DNA of 35,093 nucleotides from Gammaproteobacteria bacterium TMED104 (GTDB lineage: Bacteria; Pseudomonadota; Gammaproteobacteria; Magnimaribacterales; D2472), in NCBI GenBank assembly GCA_002172535.2, contig NHFF02000007.1, forward strand, positions 33,887 to 68,979, in the 5' to 3' direction. Positions 1 to 6,916 of the stretch are shown piece after piece. The notes under the pieces are model-generated. The model saw only the letters and a list, made by a program, of their open reading frames with translations, ran no database searches and had not been told where the DNA came from. The position numbers and the translations under genes are program-made. Numbering within the stretch: position 1 is the first letter of the stretch; each line of letters starts with the position of its first letter.

Positions 1-963
1 ATGTTTACCCAGCAAATTACCGTCATTGAGAATGGTCAGGTTCTCAGAAGTGCATACCGAGACATTGGTACAGCAGAAATAATAGCCCTTGAAGATGCAT
101 CTCAAGCAATATTAATTCCAGCATTCCAAGGGGTTAGAGAAAACAGTCAGGTGACTTCTTGGTCTGTAGGCAAATCAATCCTAAGCATCATTGCTGGAAT
201 TGCTCAAGATCAGGGTTTTTTGAATATTGACGATAAAGCAAGTGAATACATAACTGAATGGGTAAACGATGAAAGGGATGAAATAACCATTCGACATTTG
301 CTCAACATGAGATCGGGTTTGCAACTTCCTCCGGGAAACTCAGAAGAAGGCGGAGGTATAACCTCTTTTTATGACCAACAACAGTTATGCCTAGACAGAC
401 AGTTAGCGGGTGAAATTAATGAAATGTTTGTTTACAACAATTGCAATTCACAAGTAGTAGGAGAAATCGTCAAACGAGCAACTGGACAAAATTTTAAAGC
501 TTATGCAGATGTAAATCTTTTTGGTCCTCTTGGGATCAATGCTGAGTGGTGGACGGATGTTAGGGATAACTATATTACATACTGTTGTGTGGACATGACT
601 CAAGAAGATTTCGGCAGGTTCGGAATGATGCTCCTTAATAAAGGTGAAGGCATTGTTTCTGAAGAATACATCAATGAAATTTTTAGCCCAGATTTCTACA
701 ATCTACACTTTTGGTTTTTTGATGATACTGTCCAAGCCATTGGTTTTGACGGCCAGTTTATTGTGGTTGATTTTAATAATGATTTGATAATTTTAAGAAA
801 TAGTCTTTATCATCCACTACATTCTGGAGATTATATTTTCTGTGCCGCTCAAGCTTTTATTTGTAGCGATACTACTGGACCGGTCACTCTTCCAGAAGCG
901 CTCTTGGGAGTTAGCAGTGAATTCAGTATGTCAGAATTCCTGAGAATATTAAAAACACCCTAG
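1..963 (+). CDS. Class C beta-lactamase-fold serine hydrolase, probably 5'-truncated by window edge
   Basis: Penicillin-binding-protein-like/class C beta-lactamase fold hydrolase, probably an esterase or peptidase and not a true beta-lactamase. The SxxK nucleophile motif is S55-V-G-K58 in the context SWSVGKS, and the second motif YxN is Y145-N-N147. A GFDG stretch near residue 250 sits where the third HxG/KTG-like motif is expected. No signal peptide is visible at the first Met. A full-length relative in this window (18604-19818) has about 70 more residues before its SxxK, so the true start probably lies upstream of base 1 and this ATG is internal. The TAG stop shares bases with the TAG of the convergent gene (CTAG at 960-963). 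Family call is firm; substrate is unknown. Confidence 0.8.
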   Translation: MFTQQITVIENGQVLRSAYRDIGTAEIIALEDASQAILIPAFQGVRENSQVTSWSVGKSILSIIAGIAQDQGFLNIDDKASEYITEWVNDERDEITIRHLLNMRSGLQLPPGNSEEGGGITSFYDQQQLCLDRQLAGEINEMFVYNNCNSQVVGEIVKRATGQNFKAYADVNLFGPLGINAEWWTDVRDNYITYCCVDMTQEDFGRFGMMLLNKGEGIVSEEYINEIFSPDFYNLHFWFFDDTVQAIGFDGQFIVVDFNNDLIILRNSLYHPLHSGDYIFCAAQAFICSDTTGPVTLPEALLGVSSEFSMSEFLRILKTP

Positions 964-1352
964 CGTTCAGTAAGTACTTTTTTTAAACCCTCTGCAGATA
1001 CAAGCATCCCTTGTCGAATTGCCTCTGCAAAAATTTCAGGCTCTATTTCTGTGCTCCAATTAAGTTCAGTTGATGAATCACTAATAGCATTTAATTGCAT
1101 GCAAGCTAGGTGATGATCGATAGGGGTTCGTGTCTCGATGGCTGAATATTTAAGGATCTTGTTTTGGTGATTAATTTCAATAATTTTTTCTTTGATTTTC
1201 CCCATCCCTTCCATCTCAAACACTCTGCAGTCACCCTCGACCTCGACATGGTTAACAGTTGGCAGCCAGTCGCATCTGGAAATATCAGCAAGTATGTTCC
1301 AAACCTCATCTATGGGCGCTTGCAGAACTACTCTCTCTTCAATGCTTTTCAT
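960..1352 (-). CDS. SRPBCC (START/polyketide cyclase-like) family protein
   Basis: Small cytosolic protein of 130 residues with a typical SRPBCC helix-grip start: charged N-terminus, then a VVLQAPIDEVWNILADISRCDWLP stretch split by a conserved Trp, and a C-terminal amphipathic helix ending in EGLKKVLTER. Such proteins bind hydrophobic ligands in a deep pocket; the ligand cannot be told from sequence. An upstream TTG would add one residue, but ATG at 1352 is the better start. No Shine-Dalgarno is obvious. It lies 12 bp downstream of the small exported protein gene on the same strand and may be cotranscribed with it. It ends tail-to-tail with the hydrolase at 1-963. Confidence 0.75.
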   Translation of the reverse strand: MKSIEERVVLQAPIDEVWNILADISRCDWLPTVNHVEVEGDCRVFEMEGMGKIKEKIIEINHQNKILKYSAIETRTPIDHHLACMQLNAISDSSTELNWSTEIEPEIFAEAIRQGMLVSAEGLKKVLTER

Positions 1353-1364
1353 CAATGAATTGAT

Positions 1365-1805
1365 TTAATTAATGCGGGCACACTTTTCTTGGTCACAGGA
1401 CTTATTTGCCCAGCGCTCAAACAAAATGTCTTCGCCAAAGCTCACTTCCTGAATAAAAGATTTCTTATCAAACATAAAATTAGGTTTATAAGTAAAAGAT
1501 TCACCGATCAGGTTTTTATTTGAATGATTGGTGATTGTTTCCGTCACAACTCCATCAGTCAAGGTATAGGTCCCCTGCCCAATGGAAAGCTTATTGCATG
1601 CATTTGATTCGATTGCCTCATACCAGGTATATAAAACTACTCCTTGGGAATAAATTTTTGTCATCTCAGGCTTACAAAGCTGCATCAATTCAGTGTTCCA
1701 TTTTGATTCAACTAAGATCCAAGCACCTTCCATATCTTGGTCTTTCGCAGAGTGACTGAACAGATTAATACTTATTGAAAGCAAACCTATCATTAATAAT
1801 TTCAT
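1365..1805 (-). CDS. Small exported protein, lipocalin-like domain possible
   Basis: Protein of 146 residues with a Sec signal peptide (MKLLMIGLLSISINLFSHSA) and a mature part beginning near residue 21. The mature region is beta-rich, with the opening MEGAWILVESKW typical of lipocalin-like domains of the 'G-x-W' type, and four Cys that could form periplasmic disulphides (in AMQLCKP-, NACNK-, SCDQEKCARIN-like contexts). A good ribosome site (TAGGAGATAGCC) precedes the ATG. Function unknown; the lipocalin-like reading rests on the GxW start and length only. Confidence 0.65.
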   Translation of the reverse strand: MKLLMIGLLSISINLFSHSAKDQDMEGAWILVESKWNTELMQLCKPEMTKIYSQGVVLYTWYEAIESNACNKLSIGQGTYTLTDGVVTETITNHSNKNLIGESFTYKPNFMFDKKSFIQEVSFGEDILFERWANKSCDQEKCARIN

Positions 1806-1888
1806 GGCTATCTCCTAATTAATTTAATGATCGTTTATCAGGTGTAGATTTTCAAGAATTAAAAATTAAATAATCTTCTTGAAGATAA

Positions 1889-1929
1889 GGGAAGTGAAAT
1901 TCGAACTCGCGACCTCAACCTTAGCAAGG
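1889..1929 (-). pseudogene. tRNA-Gly 3'-half remnant (possible attachment-site scar)
   Basis: On the minus strand this 41-nt stretch matches the anticodon-loop to acceptor part of the complete tRNA-Gly gene at 3292-3367 in the same orientation, at a constant offset of 1409 bp. By eye 36 of 41 positions agree, and 23 consecutive bases are identical (1900-1922), covering the T-loop TTCGAAT/C region and the variable/anticodon-stem side. The T-stem 3' strand and acceptor are degraded (mismatches at 1894, 1895, 1898, 1899), and the anticodon position has one change (1923). Similarity stops abruptly at 1930, so the 5' half is absent from its normal place. It is not a functional tRNA. It could be an attachment-site scar left by an integrated element or a decayed tRNA duplicate. 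Confidence 0.65.
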
Positions 1930-2050
1930 ACAAATATTGATAGACTGATACTATTGATTTCAAATGACTTTCTTGAATCATTCTCTTTATCTCATTGACC
2001 AGATTCTCATTGAGCTATAAGCTACGCGCAATTATTAGCAGAGCAAATTC

Positions 2051-3274
2051 ATGTCATTTAAAGATTTGGGTCTATCTGATCCAATTCTTAAAACGCTCAA
2101 AAGATTGGATTATTTAACGCCCACCGAAATACAAACCAAAACCATCCCCCTTATTCTCAGTGGTAAAAATATTCTGGCATCTGCAAAAACAGGCAGTGGT
2201 AAAACTGCTGGTTTCGTTCTACCAATCCTTGAGAAGCTTAGGAGCTTAAAATCTCCTAAAAATAAAAATGCTAATGCTCTTATCGTTACCCCAACAAGAG
2301 AGCTGACTGCTCAAATTCAACAGAATGTTTTGAATTACGGTCGCAACATGTCGATAACTTCTGCCTCAGTTTATGGGGGAGTTAAAATATTTCCCCAAAA
2401 AAATAAGCTAAAAAATGGAGTTGGTATCTTGGTAGCAACACCCGGCAGACTTCTAGATCTTATGAATCAAAAGGCTATCTTTTTAAGCAGCGTTGAAATC
2501 TTAGTGCTTGATGAGGCGGACCTCATGCTTGATATGGGCTTTTTAAATGACATTAAAAAAATTCTAAGGCAACTACCTCAAAGAAGGCAAAACCTAATGT
2601 TCTCTGCAACTTTTTCAACTGAAATTAGGTCTCTTGCTAAAAATCTAAACAATAATTTGATTGAGGTTATGACTGCCTCAAGCAACTCTACAGTTGAGTC
2701 AGTTGCTCAAAAAATATATGCAGTGGATAAAGAGAATAAATCTAAATTGCTCTGTTACCTGATCAATGAATATCGATGGAGTCAGGTATTGGTTTTTTCT
2801 AGAACCAAGCATGGCACTGAGAAAATTGCCAAACAGTTAAACAAATTTGGGATTGAGGCTATTACCATCCATGGTAATAAATCTCAAAACGCAAGAACAC
2901 GAGCCTTGAAAGACTTTAAATCTTTAAAAGCTCAAGTGCTTGTAGCAACGGATGTTGCTGCCAGAGGTATCGATGTCAATGACCTCCCCTACGTAGTTAA
3001 CTATGATTTACCTGCTATCCCAAATGACTATGTGCATCGCATTGGCAGAACTGGAAGAGCTGGCAAAGAAGGGAATGCAATTTCTTTTTTTAGTGCTGAT
3101 GATGGAAGGCATTTAAAAGGGATTAATCAATTAACTAAGTTATCGCTTCGTCCTGAAGTGCTTGAGGGATTTGAGCCTTCATTCGATCTAAATAAACCAA
3201 TAAAAACATCACGATCACCAAACAAAGGTAAAAAAAAATCCAAAAGGTATTTTGGTAAAGCTAGAAGAAGGTGA
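2051..3274 (+). CDS. DEAD-box RNA helicase, RhlE-like
   Basis: ATP-dependent RNA helicase of 407 residues with all superfamily 2 DEAD-box motifs: Q motif (PTEIQ, Q28), motif I AKTGSGKT (45-52), Ia PTRELTAQ, Ib TPGR, II DEAD (154-157), III SAT, IV VFSRTK, V ATDVAARGID, VI HRIGRTGRAG. It has a short lysine/arginine-rich tail (KGKKKSKRYFGKARRR) like RhlE proteins, probably for non-specific RNA binding. Likely role: ribosome assembly or mRNA turnover, often cold-related in this family. It stands alone on the plus strand between the tRNA-Gly remnant (1889-1929) and the intact tRNA-Gly (3292-3367). Specific paralogue (rhlE versus others) not assigned. Confidence 0.93.
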   Translation: MSFKDLGLSDPILKTLKRLDYLTPTEIQTKTIPLILSGKNILASAKTGSGKTAGFVLPILEKLRSLKSPKNKNANALIVTPTRELTAQIQQNVLNYGRNMSITSASVYGGVKIFPQKNKLKNGVGILVATPGRLLDLMNQKAIFLSSVEILVLDEADLMLDMGFLNDIKKILRQLPQRRQNLMFSATFSTEIRSLAKNLNNNLIEVMTASSNSTVESVAQKIYAVDKENKSKLLCYLINEYRWSQVLVFSRTKHGTEKIAKQLNKFGIEAITIHGNKSQNARTRALKDFKSLKAQVLVATDVAARGIDVNDLPYVVNYDLPAIPNDYVHRIGRTGRAGKEGNAISFFSADDGRHLKGINQLTKLSLRPEVLEGFEPSFDLNKPIKTSRSPNKGKKKSKRYFGKARRR

Positions 3275-3291
3275 GTTAACACTGATAAAAC

Positions 3292-3367
3292 TGGAGCGGG
3301 AAACGAGGTTCGAACTCGCGACCTCAACCTTGGCAAGGTTGCGCTCTACCAGCTGAGCTATTCCCGC
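3292..3367 (-). tRNA. tRNA-Gly(GCC)
   Basis: Complete cloverleaf on the minus strand, 76 nt including an encoded CCA. Acceptor GCGGGAA pairs with TTCCCGC; D-arm GCTC/GAGC; anticodon stem CAACC/GGTTG with loop TTGCCAA (anticodon GCC, glycine); T-stem GCGAG/CTCGT with loop TTCGAAC; discriminator T followed by CCA. The downstream half is partly repeated at 1889-1929 on the other side of the helicase gene. Confidence 0.97.
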
Positions 3368-3408
3368 TTTTGAGTGGAAAAGTAATATAACCTTATATAT
3401 TTGGGGTT

Positions 3409-4335
3409 TCAAGCAGATTTAATTTTAGAGCTTCCATGAAGGGAGTTTAAGTATCTTATAACTTCTTTATACGCAAACTTTCCGCCCTCTGCTTCAGCTT
3501 GAGAATTATAATTAGTATTGACATTAACATCGTAAGTCCAAGGCCTACCTTGTTCATCTAAAATGAACTCAATACCAGAGATTCCAATATCATTAGCACT
3601 AAGGAATTTTTCATAAGCGTCGATATTGGGCATTGAAAAGTCTTTTAGAATCTTAAATTTTGGTATTTCGCTTGTAGGACAATTGGATTCTATTTGGCAC
3701 TCATCCGCTGGACACAACTCAAAACCTTCAGATGTATCAACGCGAACAGCATAAAAAAACTTTCCACCGATAAACTCCATTCTGGTAATGAAAGGCTCAG
3801 GTGCCTGAATGTAAGCTTGTAAAAGATTGATCCCATCGATCGAACTCTCAAAATCTTTTTTTGCAAAAAATGACTTTAGCTCTTGAGCTGAATTAAACTT
3901 ATAAACTCCTAAGCCTTTTCCAGCTCGATTATGTTTTGAAATTAAAGGGAACCCAATCTTATCTGCATTCTTAACGAGCATGTCTGTATTAGTCGACCCA
4001 TAGGTAAGGGGTGTCTTGATATTGAATTTTTCAAGCTCTTGATATTGTCTCAGCTTACTAATTTCTAAGTCTAATGCTCTAGGGCCATTAACAACAGTCT
4101 GGTCATATCGTTTTAGCCATTCCAATATGGCAACTGAAAATTCAGGATCATACCTGTGTCCACGAGTGTGAGACGATGCACTCATTCTATTGTAGTAGAT
4201 CGCATCTTGAGGGGCTTCATTAAAATCAATATCTATTTCAGGAAGATACCAGAGTTCATAATCTGCATTAATTTCTTGTAAAGCCATCACAAATGGCTCT
4301 ATCCACTCTTTATTTTCATGCAAGATAACGATCAT
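3409..4335 (-). CDS. ATP-grasp domain protein (RimK-like amino-acid/peptide ligase)
   Basis: Protein of 308 residues with an ATP-grasp fold: central-domain K134 and a nucleotide-covering loop around HNRAGKGLGV (135-144), a substrate/phosphate region MEFIGGKFFYAVRVD (about 186-200), and a C-terminal metal-binding segment IEFILDEQG..W-YDVNVNTNYN where D269, N271 and N273 are the likely Mg2+ ligands. ATP-grasp enzymes join a carboxylate to an amine or thiol through an acyl phosphate; RimK-type enzymes add amino acids to proteins or small peptides. The N-terminal 90 residues are a typical pre-ATP-grasp domain. It is monocistronic and divergent from the exported hydrolase at 4536. Substrate unknown. 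Confidence 0.8.
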   Translation of the reverse strand: MIVILHENKEWIEPFVMALQEINADYELWYLPEIDIDFNEAPQDAIYYNRMSASSHTRGHRYDPEFSVAILEWLKRYDQTVVNGPRALDLEISKLRQYQELEKFNIKTPLTYGSTNTDMLVKNADKIGFPLISKHNRAGKGLGVYKFNSAQELKSFFAKKDFESSIDGINLLQAYIQAPEPFITRMEFIGGKFFYAVRVDTSEGFELCPADECQIESNCPTSEIPKFKILKDFSMPNIDAYEKFLSANDIGISGIEFILDEQGRPWTYDVNVNTNYNSQAEAEGGKFAYKEVIRYLNSLHGSSKIKSA

Positions 4336-4535
4336 ATATTTCCAATCAAAGAAACTTGAATATAAGCCTTAATTGCAGATCAGAATTTGAGCTAATCAGC
4401 AAAAATAATGTTTTTTGATCTGATCCATAAAAATATTATGGACATTGAGAATTTTATATATAAAACTCATCTTAACAAGCCCTTTTACCTAATTAAATTT
4501 TTGAATAAAATACCGGCAGCATAGGGATAAGTAGA
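4336..4535. other. Divergent intergenic region between ATP-grasp gene and exported hydrolase
   Basis: A 200-bp AT-rich divergent promoter region. It holds a GATCAGA/TCTGATC inverted repeat (4378-4384 and 4419-4425, 34 nt apart) and several AT-rich -10-like strings such as TATATAAAA near 4456. A purine-rich AGGGATAAG ribosome site lies just before the ATG at 4536. No -35/-10 pair is convincing enough to call a specific promoter. Confidence 0.4.
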
Positions 4536-5300
4536 ATGTTAAAAAACTACTCTAGCAACTTATTTAGAGCAAAGGCTCTTATTCTTATATTAATTATGCT
4601 TAGTACCCTTAAAATTCAAGCCTTTGATATTGATCGATTCGATCAAAATAATGCATTTGCACTTGGCAAGGATCTCGTTGCCATGCCATTTGGCATGAAC
4701 CTGCTTGAAGTCATCGATGCTGGTGCTGATGAATTGGTCATTGGCATTCATGGTGGAAATTCAGAAGGCTATGAATGGATTTATCCATTATGGCAATTAA
4801 ATCAAGAATCCAATCAAGTATTTTTCTATCGTTGGAATGATAAAAGGTGTGCTAATGCCAATAATGCTCAGTTAGTAAACCATATAGATACACTGCTTGA
4901 TAATTATTCAGGTATTAAAAAGATAAAAATTCTATCTCATTCATATGGCGGAACACATCTCTTATATTCACTTGATCTTATTGAGCAACGCATAGCAAAC
5001 AAGAACCAGGATCTTAAAATTGAAATACATTTTATTGCATCGCTGCTATCCCCTCCTCTTCTGCTGAGACTGGGATGTCAGTTTAAGACAGATTTTAAAG
5101 ATGACTATTTGATGGATATATATAATTGGAAAACCATCCAAGAGATTGATGGAGCTTTTAGAAATTACAGAAAGGATCCACAAGAAGTCAGCATATCAAG
5201 TGCATCACAAACACGTCTCCCAGAAACTTATAACGGGAGAAAACTGGGTCACAACTGGTCCATTAGCTGGGTCGCTGATCTAATTTCAGAAAGTAACTAG
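4536..5300 (+). CDS. Exported alpha/beta-hydrolase-like protein
   Basis: Protein of 254 residues. A basic, hydrophobic N-terminus ending LKIQAF (about residue 30) looks like a Sec signal peptide, so the enzyme should act in the periplasm or outside. It shows alpha/beta-hydrolase features: an oxyanion-loop-like IHGGN (71-75) after a hydrophobic strand, a nucleophile elbow SHSYGG (134-139, S136) and a late His in KLGHNWS that could complete the triad. The elbow has Ser in place of the first Gly of GxSxG, which is tolerated in the family. A catalytic acid was not identified. It is convergent with the parvulin gene at 5311. Likely an esterase or lipase-like enzyme; substrate unknown. Confidence 0.65.
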   Translation: MLKNYSSNLFRAKALILILIMLSTLKIQAFDIDRFDQNNAFALGKDLVAMPFGMNLLEVIDAGADELVIGIHGGNSEGYEWIYPLWQLNQESNQVFFYRWNDKRCANANNAQLVNHIDTLLDNYSGIKKIKILSHSYGGTHLLYSLDLIEQRIANKNQDLKIEIHFIASLLSPPLLLRLGCQFKTDFKDDYLMDIYNWKTIQEIDGAFRNYRKDPQEVSISSASQTRLPETYNGRKLGHNWSISWVADLISESN

Positions 5301-5310
5301 AGCAATTTAT

Positions 5311-6111
5311 TTAAAGCTCAAAGTTTGGGCTAATCGCTACTGAGTATTCTGATTTGATTTGCTCCATGAATTCTTTGATGGCTTTATCTGAGTTAGCTTC
5401 AAAGTAATCTGTAAGGACAATATTTTTAACTGCATCAAACGAAGGAACCTTAGAATTTTCAATGCTGGTAATCATTACATTGTGATACCCAAAAGCGGAT
5501 TGAATGGGGCCTGCCCATCGCCCTACATCAAGAGTATCTATGACTTTTGCAAATTCTCCACCGAAGATATCCTCTATTTTTTGCAAAGGGTGACTGGTGA
5601 AGGTATTGCCAGAATAAAAAGGCAACCCCATATCAAGGTTTTGGCCAGATAATAGTTTACTAAGAGTAGTTTCTGCTTCTTCACGAGCGCCAGTATTGTT
5701 ACCAAAGAAATAGTGTTCAAACGTATAGAGATCGTCTGGCACATAATTGCTCTGATTTTGAACAAAGAATTTTTTTAGATCTTCGTCACTAGGAGTGAAT
5801 GTTTCCACATCACGTTTAAGAAAAATAATTTTTTGAGCAAGCCTTCTTCTGATGATTTCATCATCCTGCTCTAAGCCAAGTTTTAAAGCTTCACGATAAA
5901 GTATTTCCTCTTCAATGAGATTATTAATTAAATTAATCAATTCATCAGCATTTGGGTTTCTGCCAACTTGGATATTCCATGAATTAATTAAGTTATTAAT
6001 TTGTCGGTCTGATATGTAAATATCATTATCTGACTCATCAGCATTAAAAATAGATTCTCCGAAGTAGATGGTAGCCCCTACCAAAAAAAATAATAAAATG
6101 CGTTTATTCAA
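5311..6111 (-). CDS. Membrane-anchored parvulin-type peptidyl-prolyl isomerase (PpiC/SurA-like)
   Basis: About 266 residues. An uncleaved hydrophobic segment (RILLFFLVGATIYFG) near the N-terminus is followed by a charged helical region (NADELINLINNLIEEEILYREALKLGL in parts) characteristic of SurA/PpiC-type N-terminal chaperone domains, and then a parvulin-like domain ending in a GPIQSAFGYHNVMI segment that carries the conserved FG-H motif of rotamases. It probably assists folding of exported proteins in the periplasm. No ATG is available. A TTG at 6147 would overlap the upstream gene by 35 bp, while TTG at 6111 starts two bases after the upstream stop and puts LNKR directly before the membrane segment, so I prefer 6111. 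It is cotranscribed with the NTF2-like gene. Confidence 0.72.
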   Translation of the reverse strand: MNKRILLFFLVGATIYFGESIFNADESDNDIYISDRQINNLINSWNIQVGRNPNADELINLINNLIEEEILYREALKLGLEQDDEIIRRRLAQKIIFLKRDVETFTPSDEDLKKFFVQNQSNYVPDDLYTFEHYFFGNNTGAREEAETTLSKLLSGQNLDMGLPFYSGNTFTSHPLQKIEDIFGGEFAKVIDTLDVGRWAGPIQSAFGYHNVMITSIENSKVPSFDAVKNIVLTDYFEANSDKAIKEFMEQIKSEYSVAISPNFEL

Positions 6112-6112
6112 T

Positions 6113-6517
6113 TTAAGGATTGTTGGATAGCAGTTCGAGGGACTCAACCATTTTCATGCGAACAATCTCAACAGCCTTCAGGGGCCTGATCATGACTTTA
6201 AAGTCGATAATTTTTCCTGCTGCGTTCCAGGTAATCATGTCGATACCATTAACCCAGATGCCATCGATATCAGTTTCAAACTCTAAGACAGATTCCATTG
6301 CTTGATGAACTTCTCTTATATATTTAAAACTTTCCATATTGAAAGACTCGCCTGCAGAGGCTAAATAAAGCTTCGTCATTTCCTTTCCTTGAATAGGTTT
6401 GAACACTACCGGTGAGTAAAAAACCACATTTTTATCGAGAATCTCCTCAAGAAAATCTACATTTTGAACATGCAAATTATCATGCCAAGACTTGATAAAA
6501 TTTTGAGCATTAGACAT
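6113..6517 (-). CDS. NTF2-like/SnoaL-type small protein
   Basis: 134 residues from the ATG at 6517 (MSNAQNFIKSWHDNL...). The cone-shaped NTF2/SnoaL pattern is visible: an N-terminal helix pair with W, then a VVFYSPVVFKPIQGKE strand-turn, EFETDIDGIWVNGIDMITWNAAGKIIDFKVMIRPLKAVE strands. Such domains serve as isomerases, hydrolases or ligand carriers; no catalytic set is identifiable. A longer TTG start at 6544 is possible, but a TATAAT box at 6524-6529 (minus strand) lies six bases before the ATG, so 6517 is preferred and the mRNA may be leaderless. Its last codons abut the parvulin gene. Confidence 0.72.
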   Translation of the reverse strand: MSNAQNFIKSWHDNLHVQNVDFLEEILDKNVVFYSPVVFKPIQGKEMTKLYLASAGESFNMESFKYIREVHQAMESVLEFETDIDGIWVNGIDMITWNAAGKIIDFKVMIRPLKAVEIVRMKMVESLELLSNNP

Positions 6518-6523
6518 GAGGAT

Positions 6524-6529
6524 ATTATA
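6524..6529 (-). promoter_or_regulatory. Candidate -10 element for a leaderless NTF2-like transcript
   Basis: Perfect TATAAT on the minus strand with six bases between it and the ATG at 6517, which would put transcription start on the A of ATG. No convincing -35 is present 16-18 bp upstream, so the call rests on the -10 and its spacing. Confidence 0.4.
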
Positions 6530-6559
6530 ACCATCTAAAAGCAAATATTGTTGTCATCA

Positions 6560-6585
6560 AATCAAAGTCTATATAGACTTTGATT
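6560..6585. promoter_or_regulatory. Perfect 26-bp palindrome directly before a start codon, candidate operator
   Basis: The half AATCAAAGTCTAT is followed at once by its exact reverse complement ATAGACTTTGATT, with no spacer. It fills the gap between divergent genes 6113-6517 (minus) and 6586-6888 (plus) and ends on the base before the plus-strand ATG. It has no T-run after it, so it is not a terminator. A dimeric regulator site, or an RNA hairpin abutting the start codon, are the two obvious readings. Confidence 0.55.
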
Positions 6586-6888
6586 ATGAAGAATAATCTG
6601 TATCTTGCCCTTGGTTTAATTATTTTTTCAGGATGTTCACAAAACTTTGAAAAGATATATGACTGCGATGGCGTTGAAGTTGTCTTTAATGATTATGATA
6701 GGTTATTTGTGGTTGGTGGTGTTGATTTAAGCAGTCGAGAAGGCTTCTTCATGAATCAAACAACAATATTTGGCAAGTTTTATGAGAATGCAGATGGCTC
6801 TGCAATGGCAACTTTTAGCAAAATAAACAATACCCTTGAGTTCACCGACCCCAATCAAACTTTGACAGCACGATGTACTGAAAAATAA
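6586..6888 (+). CDS. Small lipoprotein
   Basis: 100-residue protein with a lipoprotein signal peptide: MKNNLYLALGLIIFSGCSQ with lipobox FSGC and C17 as the lipidated residue. The mature part is mostly beta-strand and has two more Cys (YDCDG and TARCTE) that could pair. An in-frame TTG at 6580 is less likely than this ATG. There is no Shine-Dalgarno because a perfect palindrome (6560-6585) occupies the leader, so translation may be leaderless or structure-controlled. Function unknown. Confidence 0.65.
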   Translation: MKNNLYLALGLIIFSGCSQNFEKIYDCDGVEVVFNDYDRLFVVGGVDLSSREGFFMNQTTIFGKFYENADGSAMATFSKINNTLEFTDPNQTLTARCTEK

Positions 6889-6908
6889 CGAAGGGCGCTA
6901 CCCCTTCG
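6889..6908 (-). terminator. Rho-independent terminator between convergent genes
   Basis: Stem CGAAGGG/CCCTTCG with a six-base loop. On the minus strand it is followed by TTATTTTT, so it mainly ends the transcript of the exported protein gene at 6917-7654. On the plus strand only a weak T-run follows. Confidence 0.7.
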
Positions 6909-6916
6909 CTAAAGTT

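Noticed and set aside
1-963. True class C beta-lactamase conferring antibiotic resistance
   Set aside because: Only the general SxxK and YxN motifs are present, no signal peptide is visible, and the wider family is dominated by esterases and peptidases.
3127-3412. Two minus-strand frames over the helicase 3' end and the tRNA
   Set aside because: One reads through tRNA-Gly (IAQLVERNLAKVEVASSNLV is a familiar translated-tRNA artefact) and the other is antisense to the helicase tail.
4378-4425. Inverted repeat GATCAGA/TCTGATC with a 34-base spacer
   Set aside because: Not followed by a T-run, arms short and spacer long; GATC-containing repeats are easy to meet by chance. Listed only within the intergenic note.
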